A stretch of DNA of 64,000 bases from Coptis chinensis (lineage: Eukaryota; Streptophyta; Magnoliopsida; Ranunculales; Ranunculaceae). The DNA lies in assembly GCA_015680905.1 (NCBI GenBank), contig CM027381.1, positions 14,175,501 through 14,239,500 on the forward strand, read 5' to 3'. The position numbers were made by a program, and so were the translations under genes. The notes beneath the pieces are model-generated. The model had not been told where the DNA came from and searched no databases. It saw only the letters and a list, made by a program, of their open reading frames with translations. Positions 11,435-23,159 of this stretch are shown one piece after another; the first letter of the stretch is position 1; the number at the start of each line of letters is the position of its first letter.

Positions 11435-13221
11435 ATATTTATACCGAGCATAATTCGTTATATGATCATCTGATGTAAAGTTTTCTTGGAGGAAAGGTTG
11501 AGAATTTGGCCGATATCGGCATATCTATGATTTGTGTGGTGGTAGCATGAAATCTAGGAGAGTTTAGAAGTTACTATTCTAAATCCAGTACGAAAGATAC
11601 CAGGATTTTTAGAAAATCACGAAAATGGTTTGTTTCTGTTTTCGGGTTTGGAATTTTTCTATTTCCGGAAATTGCCTTAAAATAATTTGAAAACTTGCTG
11701 ATTTGTTTTGGAAGCTCAGAACCTATTTAAACTCCCTTCATTCTACACTAACAAACCACACTACACCCCACCATCATCCCGCACCTTTCACTCCAAGCTT
11801 TTCCTTTTTTTTTCCTCTAAACTTTTGTTTCAAAGATTCTACGAAGCTGCTGCAAGTCGTCTTCGCCGAGCTTCTATGCTACCGCACACTTTCGAAAGTT
11901 TACTCGAGCACGACCAGCGCCCTCCTTGGAGCGCTTCAAACACCTGTAATTCCAAAATCCACGAGAGAGCGATCATACGCCCCAAACGAGCGCACCAGCC
12001 CGCCATCTGTGAACACGGAAATTCCAATTTTTGAGGGTCATTCCGTGATTTTGGAACTGTTCAAAGAGTCGTTGAGATGACATCTCCTATAGTCATACCG
12101 AACAGGTCTTTTCGAAGGCGTGTTGGGAACCGAGACCTATGGACATTGGTTCCGGCCACGATCCTGCGATTAGGATGGCGTCATCTACCGGTAAGTGATG
12201 ACGATTCATATTCACCACGACTTCATCGCTTATTTCTACGACCACATTAAATTCTATTGTAATCGGGATGGAGAACAAGAATTCTCCGTCGTGAGTCGAT
12301 GACACGACACATAAATTCAATAAAAATGTGGTCGTTTTAGTTTCGTGGATTACCAATACGATCCTGTTCACACATGGGCATATATGACCGATAATGCATA
12401 CCTTTATGATTATACATATTTCCATGAGTATTATGGGGAGGGTATTTCGAAAGTAATAGACAAGGCGATATAACATTGCCCTTGGTAGCCTTTCCCTAAA
12501 CGTAGGCACCACCATGTTATTCATCCCGATGAATATTTTGGGGAATGGCGCTTCATTTCGCAAAAAAGATGCTTTGGTGGTGACATTTTCCTCGCTTTAG
12601 GCGAGGGGCGTCGCCGATATGACATTCCCCGAAGTTTTAGTCGCTAGTCTTAAGAGAGCCCAAAGCATGAGGCGTAAGTATCTTCTTATGCCTGTTTTGG
12701 TAAGCCTCATCATCGTAGTTGTTTACGTATTACGTGCACAATTCACAGATTGGAAAAGGGTTGAAGTCATGAGACCCACCAATAAGGTGGTTAAACTTAT
12801 TGCGAATAATGACTTGGCCGGGATGGCGGTGCAGACCTCATTTGGTCGCCCGTGTACATCCCATCGCACATAATAACACTTAACAGGTTAGCATTAGTAG
12901 ATGATAAATGACGACAAGCTTGGCAAGTTATAATGGACCGGCGGGATCTTGAAGGAACCTCATCTCTTTCTTGAGGAGGAGGATGTTTAAAGGGGAGATA
13001 AGGTAAGTTTTAGTTTTGTTATTATGCGCTTATGTCCCAAGCAATTTAATTACGTTAACCCCATAATGGGTGGAACTTTTATAGAGTTCGTCGGTATTTT
13101 TTATTTTCCCTATATTAGTATGTTCTAACCTTGTTTTGCGATGTTCCCCGAATTTCACGCCGTTTCCATGGTATTTTTTTTACCCTCTTTATTTAAATGC
13201 TTTGAGGACAAAGCATGCTTC
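11435..13221 (+). other. Athila 3' region with a possible membrane-segment ORF
   Basis: Mostly non-coding by eye. At 12619-12873 an 84-codon stretch contains one strongly hydrophobic segment (YLLMPVLVSLIIVVVYVL) flanked by basic residues (RAQSMRRK before it). This could be a remnant of an env-like product or chance. Near 11906 the GC-rich motif GAGCACGACCAGCGCCC recalls the leader repeat. A 156-codon minus-strand frame at 12093-12563 lacks any domain and is not supported as a gene. Confidence 0.35.
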
Positions 13222-14796
13222 TGTTTGGGGGGCATAGAAACACGCGTGTAATTAAAGGATCTGCTAGGATATAGATATGTATAACATGCATTTGTTTTCA
13301 AGTTAGAAATTTTAAAAAAATATATAAATAAATAAGTTTATGCTATACACTTAGGAATATTGGTATTGTTTTCTTTCTATGCTCTTAACAATCTAGAAGT
13401 CTCAATGAGCTTTTGCATCGAATAATTGTTAGAAACTTAGGTTAATATGTAGGTAATAATCTTTGCATCTATCTATAAATATATTACATGAGTATCTATG
13501 ATTGTTAGCGATAAAGTTTCAAAGCTAGGCTAGAGTACTTATTCTACAAATCCTGAGAATATAGCCTAAAGCCTTATATGAAATGAAACATTTGAGAAAT
13601 AACACAAAGGGAGAAGTAAAATCCGGATAGAGAAATCACACGTCCACTTGCTTGATCACTATGCCATATCCTAAGTGAGAATTTAGGCCCTCTTTGGATC
13701 GATATAGCCAGAAATTCAAACCTATGAATTATTTTCCGCTAGTCGCCCCTCTGAGCCTTTCTTTAGCCTTTCATAACCCACAAATCCTTTACCCTGTTAC
13801 AAAAACAAAACAAAATAAAAAAATAAAAAATCAACCTACCCAATCTAGAATAAGTCTGAGAATAGAATGAGGAAGAAAGAAGAAGAGAAAAACCGGTGTA
13901 AACAAAAGTTAGTTAATTGCTTCAGAAAATAAAGAAAAGAAGTTTCCATCCAAAGAAAAGAAAAATAAAAATAGAAATAAAATAAAAACTCTGAAAAAAT
14001 AGAATAAAAGGAGTTAAAAGCCAAAGAAAAAGAAAAAAAAAATATGGCTAAGGATGGAAACAAAGTGTAGAAGCAAAAGTAAATAACAAGGTTTTCTCTA
14101 AGTTACATAATATGAAGACTCTACCATCTCAAACTTGTCCTTTTGAATATCCATTTCCTTCCTTCTTAAACTATCTCCTAATCCCCGCAACACCTAATAA
14201 AGACCTCTAGCTCAATTAGGAATAGGTTAGTGTGATAGTAAGTGGCAGATGTGTTTGATCGACTCCGACTTCCTTGTTGTCATTGAGATTGTAAGGTAAA
14301 GTGTGCCCACTGCACACTGGAGTAGCGAAACTTAAGCGGAAAAATCAGAGTGGTTTTTGTCTTGACATTTATGTGAGGACCTACTTAAGGACGCTATTTC
14401 GAGTTTTCAGAAACGAACCTGCTAGGCATTTCATGGTATTACTCATAATATATATATTTGTATCATAGATGATTGATTATTATGCATATATTAGTTTAGG
14501 TTTTCGACTTGGTTATTCTTATTCAATTGCTAGTGAGATGTATAGATAGTTGAGACATGAATGAGGAAACAATAGTTTTATTTCTTAGTCATTGTAGTAT
14601 AGATGAAGTTTGTGAGTACCTTCACTGGAAAACTCTTACGAGGCTATAACTCGTCCACTAGGGAATTCCTAGTGGTTTAAGGCCTTGTTGCATATGGTCA
14701 ATGCAATCGCACTTTCAAATAAAACGGAGTAGATAGAACTCCATTTTTGGTCACTTATTCTAATTTCTCATCTTTGCATGAGGACAAGCAAAATGC
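13222..14796 (+). other. Athila 3' untranslated region
   Basis: Starts with TGTTTGGGGGGCA, preceded by GAGGACAAAGCATGCTTC. That resembles the context GAGGACAAGCAAAATGC of the true tract at 14780. The rest is AT-rich with an A-rich purine stretch at 13800-14045. No coding potential is recognised. Confidence 0.5.
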
Positions 14797-14811
14797 TGTT
14801 TGGGGGTGGTT
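14797..14811 (+). promoter_or_regulatory. Polypurine tract for plus-strand priming
   Basis: TGTTTGGGGGTGGTT ends directly at the first base of the 3' LTR. This is the expected position and composition for the second-strand primer. Confidence 0.85.
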
Positions 14812-16284
14812 TGATAAGAGCCCAAAACTGTAGTTTTAACCCTGTAACAGTCATACTTTTAGACTAATTATGTGAGTAATAATCAAGAGTTAATACTGAT
14901 TACGTGTTTTTATGCATTTCAGGTTTCAAAGTCCATTATGTGCAGAAATGTGCCACTTTAGCGAGATAAAGGAGCAAATGTCAGGTGCTAAGGAGTTCTG
15001 TGATTAAAGACCAAGATTCAAGAAGACAAAGCCTTTCTAAAGCTCGGTCAAAAGCTGAAAAGTCGACGCGGGCAGAAACAGCACTCAAAGTCAGTAGAAC
15101 TTCCGAATGCCATATCTTTGGACTCAGACCTCGAAATTGGGCCTACCTTATGTCAAAACGACCGGCTCGGAAAGAGCTTTCCAATGGTCTAAGCCTTGAC
15201 CCAATCAGAGGAGCAAAAGTGGACGAAAAATCTATTGAAGCCAACTGCAGCTGAAGAGACCCTTTTAGACTGAAAGTATTGGGTTTTGGGCCTAATTCTC
15301 TGGCCCAAAACATGGCTCCAAGCCCATGCACGATTTTTGGATTTGAACATATAAAAACAAAAGCTTAGCTCTTTGTTAATGGTAGCTAGTTAGACCTAAA
15401 ACTATATAGAATTCTAGATCTAGTTTTCAGTAGAGTAATTAAGTTTAAGTTCCATTTTCAATTCTTGTTTTAGATTAAGTCTTTGAATCATTGTTCTTGA
15501 TTGATTAGATAAATAAAATAGTTATTTTTGTCAATTTCGATTTTTGTTATTTCAATTTATAGATCTAGTTTTAATTCTTGTTGATTATCATTTCGTAGTT
15601 TAAGTAGATTGAAACATTGTTAGTTAAATTAGTTAAGTTAGAATTTTAATATGATGCGTAATTATAATTCAATGGGAAATGATGGGTTGATGACTCAAGG
15701 CTAAAACCTCTATTAGAGGGGTTGATGAAGCTTTGATGAAAACTTAGTGGTATAGTGTAGAAGCGTTGTAGAATCTATTCCACTCTAGAAGGTCGTGATT
15801 CGCCATAAGAATGGGTGGACGACCTCGCATGCTAGTTAGTATTTGGTAGAAATGCCATGAACACTAGGGATTAGAACTCGAAATTCTTGCCGTAAGAACG
15901 TAAGAATCGAGATACAAGAATCTATGCTAGGTTATTAAGTTGGATTCGAGGTGGATTCAATTCCCCTCTAATCCTTTATCTAGATTCAATAACAATCATA
16001 TTTCCCTAGCATTCGTAGTTTAAATTCAACATAATCAATTTCATATTGTATCGTAGTATAACATCCTTCGTAAAGCTCTCATTAGACTTAAGACCGATTA
16101 ATTAGACTAGAAAACATTCCATGCTAGAGAACTAGGAGTGGAACGAATTTGTTACTCCACTCTATTTCGATAGAATTGAGAGTAGAAACTTTGATAAAAT
16201 ATAGACTCGTAAATAGTTTTAGTTTACTTACGTTTTGAGTTCATCGTTCATTTCGTAGGTAAACTAGCATTTTAAGTTTTATCA
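14812..16284 (+). repeat. Athila 3' LTR
   Basis: 1473 bp, equal in length to the 5' LTR, with about 33 single-base differences by my reading and no clear indel. Nearly all are C/T or G/A exchanges. Followed by GTGGG, the second copy of the target duplication. Confidence 0.95.
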
Positions 16285-16565
16285 GTGGGTATGACAAAGA
16301 AGATAAGGCAGGAAGGGCATATGATTTGGCTGCACTTACGTACTAGGGAACCTCCACCACAACAAATTTCCTTGTATGTTTTTCTTTAAAAGTAATACAA
16401 TATTGTTCGGTGTTGTAGTTTGATTAGTTGCTAGTGTTCTTCTAGTGCTCTCTCACTGAGGATTGTGATTTCCATGTCTGGTTATAGCTGAACAATTACA
16501 AAAGAGAAATTGAGGAGATGAAGCATATATATGACTAGGCAAGAGTTTATTGCTTCTTTGAGAAG
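16285..16565 (+). pseudogene. AP2/AINTEGUMENTA-like transcription factor exons, captured and broken
   Basis: Two exons of a plant AP2-domain gene, a DNA-binding transcription factor family that controls organ growth. The first (to about 16372) reads YDKEDKAGRAYDLAALTY, stop, GTSTTTNF. Family members have W where the stop TAG (16344) is, so TGG became TAG. An intron follows and ends at TTATAG (16487). The second exon (16488-16565) reads NNYKREIEEMKH. After an inserted ATAT it continues in the proper frame as MTRQEFIASLRR and ends at a GT donor. A possible next exon starts at 18161 behind TTTCTTGCAG (R-S-N-G-F), beyond the solo LTR. Intron phases match the family. Preserved introns mean DNA capture, not retrocopying. 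It lies inside CACTA-1, so it is best read as a gene fragment carried by the transposon. Confidence 0.85.
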
Positions 16566-16650
16566 GTGAAGTCATTGTATCCATTTATATTATTAATTTC
16601 CCTATCGATCATATTCATTTGTTATTTCATGTACCGACTTCTTTGCTTAT

Positions 16651-17309
16651 TGATAAGAGCTCAAAACTGTAGTTTTAACCCTTTAATAATATTATATTTA
16701 GACCAATTATGTGTATGATAAATAAGAGTTAGTATTGTTTACGTGTTTTTGTGTTTAAGGTCTTGGAGTCAAATATGTGAAGAAATATGTCACTTTTGCA
16801 AGAGAAAGGAGCAAATGTTGGTTGCTAAGAAGTTCTATGGTTAAAGCCCAAGTTTTAAGGAGAAAAAGCCTTTTTAAATCCTAGTCAAAGCTGAAAAGTC
16901 AAAGTCAACGTGGGTAGAAAAAGAGCAGAAAAATCAATAGAACATCCGAAGGCCGTATCTTTAGACTCAATCATCGGAATTGGGCCTATTATATGTCAAA
17001 ATGACCAGATCAGAAAGTGCTTTCTAATGGTCTAAGGCTTGACCCAATCAGAGCAGTAAAAGTGGACAAAAAAAGTGTTGAAGTAATTTCACGTAGAGAA
17101 ACCCTTTTTGGACATATGTAATTAGGTTTTGGGCTTGATTTTATGGCCCAAAACATGGCTCCAAAGCCCATGCACGAAATTGTAAACCTAACCCTCTCCT
17201 ATATAAGGAGGTTTAAGGCTAAATAAAACTTGGCTACTCCCTTCTTTAGTTTAGTTTTAAAATTAGGGTTCTCTTTCTCTCCTTTCCATTAGTTAGAATA
17301 AATTAGGGT

Positions 17310-17357
<48 letters not shown>

Positions 17358-18137
17358 CTTTTTAGTTTTAGTTTATGAGTTTAATTTGTAGCCTCCATTA
17401 GAACCTTTTAATAAAAGCTTTAGTTTATTCAATTCAAGTATCTTTAATAAAGTAGTTCTTCATGATGCCTTCTTCTATTTATTATTATATATGTTCATGA
17501 TAGTCCCATGAATCATAGTTAAACTCCCATTAGAGGGAGTTTGAATGAAGCTTTGAGATGACTTGATTTGTTAGTATAGATTTGTTGTTAGGATTTAAGT
17601 TTAGGTTTTTCTTGACTTAGAGATAAGAAGAGTTTAACCTAAACTAGAGAATAGTGAGTTTGCCATGAGAATGGAAACAATCTTTCTCTCATGTTAATTA
17701 GTTTATGACTAGAGATAGTATAAAGGTCTAGTCTTTATATTTTAACCTTGTGTGAGAATATCTAGACTAGGGTTTTCTATACAAATCTATGCTAACATGT
17801 TAAGAAATTAAAAGTGGATTTCAATCTCTCTCTAGCTTTCTCCATATTTGATTCATCTATATTTAATTACTTTAGTTAATATTAGTATAAAATCAATTGA
17901 TAGTATTATCTCGTAGTATAAATTCTCAACATAATATTACTCTCACAATTATTTCTTTGTGTTTGATTAATTGGATTTTATTTAGTCTTGGTAGTTTAGG
18001 AGTGGAACGAATCCTGATTATTTATATATTACTTCATTATTATTTGAGAGTAGGAATATTGATCTAAGCACTTATTTAGTTAATTTATTATTTGTGTTTA
18101 CGCATAGATAGTTAGTTTCATAAATTTGGCTTTATCA
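16651..18137 (+). mobile_element. Solo LTR related to the Athila element
   Basis: Starts TGATAAGAGCTCAAAACTG and ends TTTATCA, flanked by the 5-bp duplication CTTAT (16646-16650 and 18138-18142). It aligns along its length with the 1374-2846 LTR but is clearly diverged and 14 bp longer (1487 bp). The flanking duplication with a single LTR shows a full element that was reduced by recombination between its LTRs. It sits in the intron after the second AP2 exon. Confidence 0.92.
17303..17357 (+). repeat. CT/AC compound microsatellite in the solo LTR
   Basis: About 17 CT repeats run directly into about 10 AC repeats. Two shorter CTCT stretches lie just upstream. Absent from the two LTRs of the full-length element. 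Confidence 0.85.
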
Positions 18138-18707
18138 CTTATATATTCTCTTTCTTGCAGTTCTTAGGAGCAATGGATTTGAACTACAACAGTTCATATG
18201 TTGCGAGGAAAACCTGAAGCGTTAATGGAACATGACAAGTTAGGCAATACAAGCATTACATTTTAGATGAAGTGATCGATATATATTATATGCATGATGA
18301 TGATGTACTTTGAATGATATATACTTCTATACTTAAATTTGAACAAGTTTGTAACATCTTTTTGTTGAACTTATGAAAATCTTTTGTTGGATTTGATGTT
18401 TGATGGTTTAATATCTTCTTTGATATAACTGTTACCAAACTTGAAAATAGGAAACAGGTCACCTGTGAAACAGAATAGAAGTGTTCAAGTTTTTCTACAC
18501 TAAAAAGTGTGGCAAACAATCAAATGAATACCTAGCAGACTCCCCTTTTTTAGCCACGATTCAAGGCGTTGCCAAAGCATTGTATAAAATATTTGAATCA
18601 CATACCATCTTTTGCTACGGCCAAATGCGTTGCCAAAACTGGATAGAACCTGAAAGTAAGTCAATTTCCTGCTACGCCTACAAGCGTTGCAGATGCAATA
18701 CTATCTA
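18138..18707. other. CACTA-1 interior and right subterminal DNA
   Basis: Continues CACTA-1 between the solo LTR and the MULE. From about 18480 it holds the motifs GGCGTTGCC, TTTGCTACGG, GCGTTGCC, GCTACGCC and AGCGTTGC that mark the right subterminal region. The region resumes at 26988 after the MULE. Confidence 0.7.
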
Positions 18708-18928
18708 GTGCTTTTTAGACTTTGGTCCTTCGCATAGTTGGTTTATTAGACTTTGGTCCAGAAAAGTTAAAATATTAGGTTTTAGTCCTAATTTTGCCAC
18801 TTGACTGTCAGTCAACTCAGTTGACTGTGGTCATGCTGCTTGCTTTTTTGAAATGACAAGAATGCCCCTGCACATGCATCTCACGTGCTTACCTATTGAA
18901 TTATTGATTGCACACGTGTCATTAAATG
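18708..18928 (+). repeat. MULE left terminal inverted repeat
   Basis: Matches the reverse complement of 26757-26978 with scattered changes. Shared landmarks are TTAGACTTTGGTCCAGAAA, AGTTGACTGTGGTCATGCTG, GCAAGCAG in reverse, and GATTGCACACGTGTCATTAA. The outermost 60 bases differ most. Confidence 0.9.
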
Positions 18929-19946
18929 AATGGGTATTAGAATCTTAATTTTGTGGTCGTATGATTTTAGTTGCGCATCTCAATAATATCGTGAAATAAG
19001 GAGGGAAAGTTCCCACCATATCGCTCTCTCTCACTTCACTCTCTTTCTTCAAACCATCGTCCTCTCTCACTTTCAATCACCATATCGCTCTCTCTCACTT
19101 TCAAACCTTAAAACTATTTGACTGATCTTCTCACAGAAAGCCTTAACACCTAAAACCAATAATATGGTTCGTTTGCGCACATTATATTCATATTTTTGGA
19201 GTGTCATGAACTAGAATTGATTGTCGTCGTTGTTTTGAGTTGATCTTCGTTTGTTTTAGAGCTAATCTTCATCCTCTAACTCTTTAAGTCGATGTAAGTA
19301 AAAAGGTTAAAGACTGTCTTTATATGTTTGATAATAAAAACCACATTTTTATATGCAAACATGAAAGATCACATTTTTCATATGCAATAAATATTAAAGT
19401 GGAGTTTTTTTATTTGATTTTAAAATATTTGATGTCATGAACAAACACTTATAATCCTTTTTTGTATATTAATCTATGTCTGAACTCCCTTAGCCTTTCC
19501 TTCAATGCTTGCACGATAATCCTTTTTTGTATATTAAAGCCTTCTGTAACATTAACATTGAAGCCTTTTGTTTTTCTGTAACATTATAGTGGTGTTTTAT
19601 CTTTCTTTCAGACATTCTTATTTGTAATGGTTCTTCTTATGTAGTGCATGGTTAATGGTTTGTTCTGTGTTAATGGTTGGTTTGTTATGTTGCATGTTTC
19701 TTGTCATTTTAAGAAGTTGGACTAAACTTTAATATTATATTATTAAGTGGAACTAATATGTTATTTTTAATTAAGTGTATTTAATCCTAAATGCTTGAAA
19801 CAATTTAGGGGTTTCTAGTTTAACACTGTGATATTTAGTATTTCAGCCATATGTCACCTAATTGCATATGAAATAGATTGAAATTCATGTAAGTTGTATG
19901 TAATTTCTGTTTTCTGAATTTAAATGTTGTTGTTATTTGCAGTACT

Positions 19947-22900
19947 ATGTCTAGTCCTTTGGTAGGTGTGAAACAATTTGTGATTCATTATGGTGGTCAA
20001 TGGGGGAGAACCAAACAGGAGAAGACTAAGTCTAGTGATTACAAGGATGGCAAGCAACACACTCTGAATTTGGATGGAGATGAGCTATTTATGCTAGATT
20101 TGATAATAGATGTGCAAAAATTGGTTAGTGAAGGAGTTAATAACTTTCATATTGCAAGTCTAATTGATAGGGTGATATGTCATATAACAGAAGACCAACA
20201 TCTTATCCATATGTGGGGTGTTATTAAACCTGAAAAAGACAGAAAATACCACCTTTTTGTCTGCCTATCTCCAACAAGTGGAAAATCCACCACTGCCTCT
20301 CATGTTAAGTCCCCACCACTTAAGTCCCCAACTTCTGTACCCACAACACCCAAGAAACCTATAAATGTCACTGAAACTGTTAGAAGATCACCAAGATTCA
20401 ATAATTTTACACATCCCTCTATTATTCCAACTTAAGCCCCTAGTACAGATCCAACTGAAACCCTAAAGCCAATTCACACTCACAAAGCTAAACTAGTTCG
20501 AAGTCCTAAACCTAAAACAATGGCACCTATTAGAAAGTCAGGAAGGCTTAACATACTGAAGACTAAACCACTTGTAGGTCTTAATGGAGAGCCATTGGTC
20601 TTGGAAATTTCTGATGATGAAGAAGATGGTGCTCCACATAGAAGGGAACAAGTATCTGAGAATGTGATTGATGAAGGCAATGTAATTGAGGAAGGCAATG
20701 TGATTGAGAATGTGGTTCACCTGTCTCAATTAGATCCTATAGATAATGAATTATGTACTTATTTACATGAATATTTGGATGAATTGAATGAACAAGTTGC
20801 TGCTGAAGGACATGATATTTAGCAAGACTTGAATGGGAATGATGGTGTTGATGCTGTAAGAAATAATATTTAAGAAGATTTGAATGGGATTGCTACTGTT
20901 GGGAGTGATACTGCTGATTTCAGGTATGAGTATGGGCCATCTTTCGGACCAGTGTTTGGCAATTGGATGGATGCAGGATATAATAGTAGTGAGGAAGATG
21001 CTGATGAAGAGTACATTCCTACTGATACTGATTATTCAGAGAATGAGTGGGATGAAGATGCAATGTCAGTTGATGAAGAGCTAAAGAATTTGGAGGATGA
21101 ACTACAAGACACTGTGTTGGGAAATGTTTTGAAGGGAATGACAAATGTATTTGAGGCCGAGGAGATTGCTAAGGTTGCGAACCCAATTTCAAGAACTAAA
21201 AGGTTTGGGTTATGTGAGCCGAAGCCTCAAATGACATGGGTTACTATTGAGGATTGCAGAGAGTTCTTCCACACAATGGCAATAAAAAATAAGTTTAGTA
21301 CACAACAAGTCAGAAATGACAGGGAGAGATACATTTTAGAATGCAAAGATCCTCTATGTGAGTGGACTATAACTGCTACAGTGACCAGAAAAGACAAGCA
21401 CACTTTTATTCTTAGAAAATATCATAATGAATATACATGTGAAGCTGATAAGAAAAATAGGTATACATAGGCTACAACACCATAGGTTGCTAAAGCACTT
21501 GAAGATAAAATGAGGGACCATCCAGATTACAGCCCAAAGGATATACAAAAGGATATGTTTTATGAGTATGGAGTTGCAGTTTCTTACTGGACTACGTGGA
21601 GTTCTAGAGGAATAATGCTTGAAGTAATCAATGGCAATTATGAGGAGGGTTATAGACTTGTCCTAGAAATATGTAGGCATATTATCAAAGCTAACCTAGG
21701 TAGCCTTGCTAAATATTTTGTGCATGATAAGAATCAGTCTTTCATTGGTGTTGTAGTTGCATTTAAGTCATCACTTGATGGGTGGAAGAATGGGTGTAGA
21801 CCAGTAGTTGGTCTGGATGGTTGTTTTCTGAAAGGCAAGTATGGTGGGTGCTGTCTAACAGCTATTGGACTGGATGTCATGAATGGAATATTCCCACTTG
21901 GTTTTTATGTATGCAAAGGGGAGAACAAGGATACATGGAGCCAATTCTTATGTGAGCTGAAATCTTATCTTGACTTGCATAAATATAAGATTACTTTCAT
22001 TAGTGACAGACAAAAAGGGCTTCTAAGTGCTATAGCTGCTTATTTCCCAAATTCTACTCATAGGTAGAGTCCAAACATGTTTATTTATTTATTATAGTTA
22101 TTTATTTTCTTCATTTTAGTAATACTTACATTTATAAATGTTTTTGTTGCAGATATTGCTTTAGGCATATGTATAAGAACTTTAAAAAAGTTTTTAGTGG
22201 TGGATTATGGGAAAATCTAGTTTGGGGAGCAGTAATGGCTTACAAAGAACCATAACTTATAAGGATCATGGGCATCATAAACAAGAATGACCTTAAAACT
22301 TTGGATTGGTTGGACTTTGAGCCAAGAGAATGTTGAGCTAGGGCACACTTTGATTGGATTTCAAAGTGTGATGAGTTGACAAATAATTTCAATGAGAGTT
22401 TCAATGCTTAGATCCTGAAGATCAGAGATAAGCCATTAGTCCATTTTATAGATAAGTAAAACTTGGATTTGTTACAACTTGTGTATGATAGAAGAAACCT
22501 ATCACAGACATTGGTGAATGGTGAAGTAGTCCCTAATGTGATGTTCATGATTAAACAGAGGGAGTTAAGATACAATTAGTATGATATCAGATGTTGAGTA
22601 TTTGGCCATCAACAACAAGAATGGGACTAAGTATACTATTAATATTGCCAAACTTACTTGCACCTACATTGAGTGGCAAATGTCAAGAGTGCCTTGTGTA
22701 CATGCAGTTGCAGTCCTCAGACCAAAGAGACCCCAGTGGGCAAGGTAGTTCTAATGTTTACATCACATTGATTTTACATTTTGTGGTGATATTTCAGTTT
22801 TAAGGTTGCTTTCTGTCAAAACTCTTAATTTTTGCATGATATTTTATGGCAGGTATTGTAGTCCATATTTCAGTGTGGAGGCATTCAGAGCAACTTATGG

Positions 22901-23159
22901 AAATTATCTTTACCCACTGGATAACATTGAGGATTGGCCAAAAATTGTAAGTTACTAATGTGTTTGTCTCTTTTTAACTAATGCAAAATATCCTAAATCA
23001 AGTAATACAACTAATGTGTTTGTTTCTCTTAATAGGAAGGTCCTAATGAATTGGTATTGCCTCCTGAACAAACAAAACAGGCTGGAAGGCTAAGAAAGCA
23101 AAGGATTAGAGGGGAAGATGAACCACATAAGACTCAGAGAAAATGCAAAAAATGTTGAA
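19947..23159 (+). pseudogene. MuDR-type MULE transposase, exons with premature stops
   Basis: DDE-type transposase that cuts and joins the MULE ends. The N-terminal PB1-like part is at 19947-20435 (FVIHYGGQWGRTK), followed by an acidic linker (20520-21130). The MuDR DNA-binding domain at about 21180-21470 ends FILRKYHNEYTCE. The catalytic domain is at 21510-22067, with the first aspartate in VVGLDGCFLKGKYGG and the second in FISDRQKGLLSAI. An intron follows (22066-22152), then YCFRHMYKNFKKVFSGGLW and DELTNNFNESFNA. A SWIM-like zinc finger (CTYIEWQMSRVPCVHAVA, usual second Cys replaced by Tyr) spans about 22650-22740. Introns at about 22746-22853 and 22950-23036 precede a basic tail. Stops include TAA at 22254, TGA at 22334 and TAG at 22409. 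The last two sit where tryptophan is expected. A likely CCHC knuckle (RKCKKC) is cut at about 23155 by a LINE. Confidence 0.88.

Larger units (their letters stand above)
1374..16284 (+). mobile_element. Full-length Athila-type Ty3/gypsy LTR retrotransposon
   Basis: Two 1473-bp LTRs (TGATAAG...TTTATCA) bound a 12-kb interior. The 5-bp duplication GTGGG occurs at 1369-1373 and 16285-16289. After the 5' LTR there is a primer-binding site like the tRNA-Asp site used by Athila elements. Before the 3' LTR there is a polypurine tract. Order: leader with GC-rich repeats, gag (3509 on), protease with DLGAS, reverse transcriptase with FMDD, RNase H, integrase, then about 5.7 kb of non-pol DNA. That long 3' region is typical of Athila elements. 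Every pol domain is frameshifted or interrupted, so the copy cannot encode its own proteins. By eye the two LTRs differ at about 33 sites (roughly 2%), nearly all transitions, so the insertion is fairly recent. Confidence 0.95.

Noticed and set aside
12093-12563. 156-codon minus-strand frame in the Athila 3' region
   Set aside because: No recognisable domain and no supporting promoter or neighbour; length can arise by chance in a 15-kb element.
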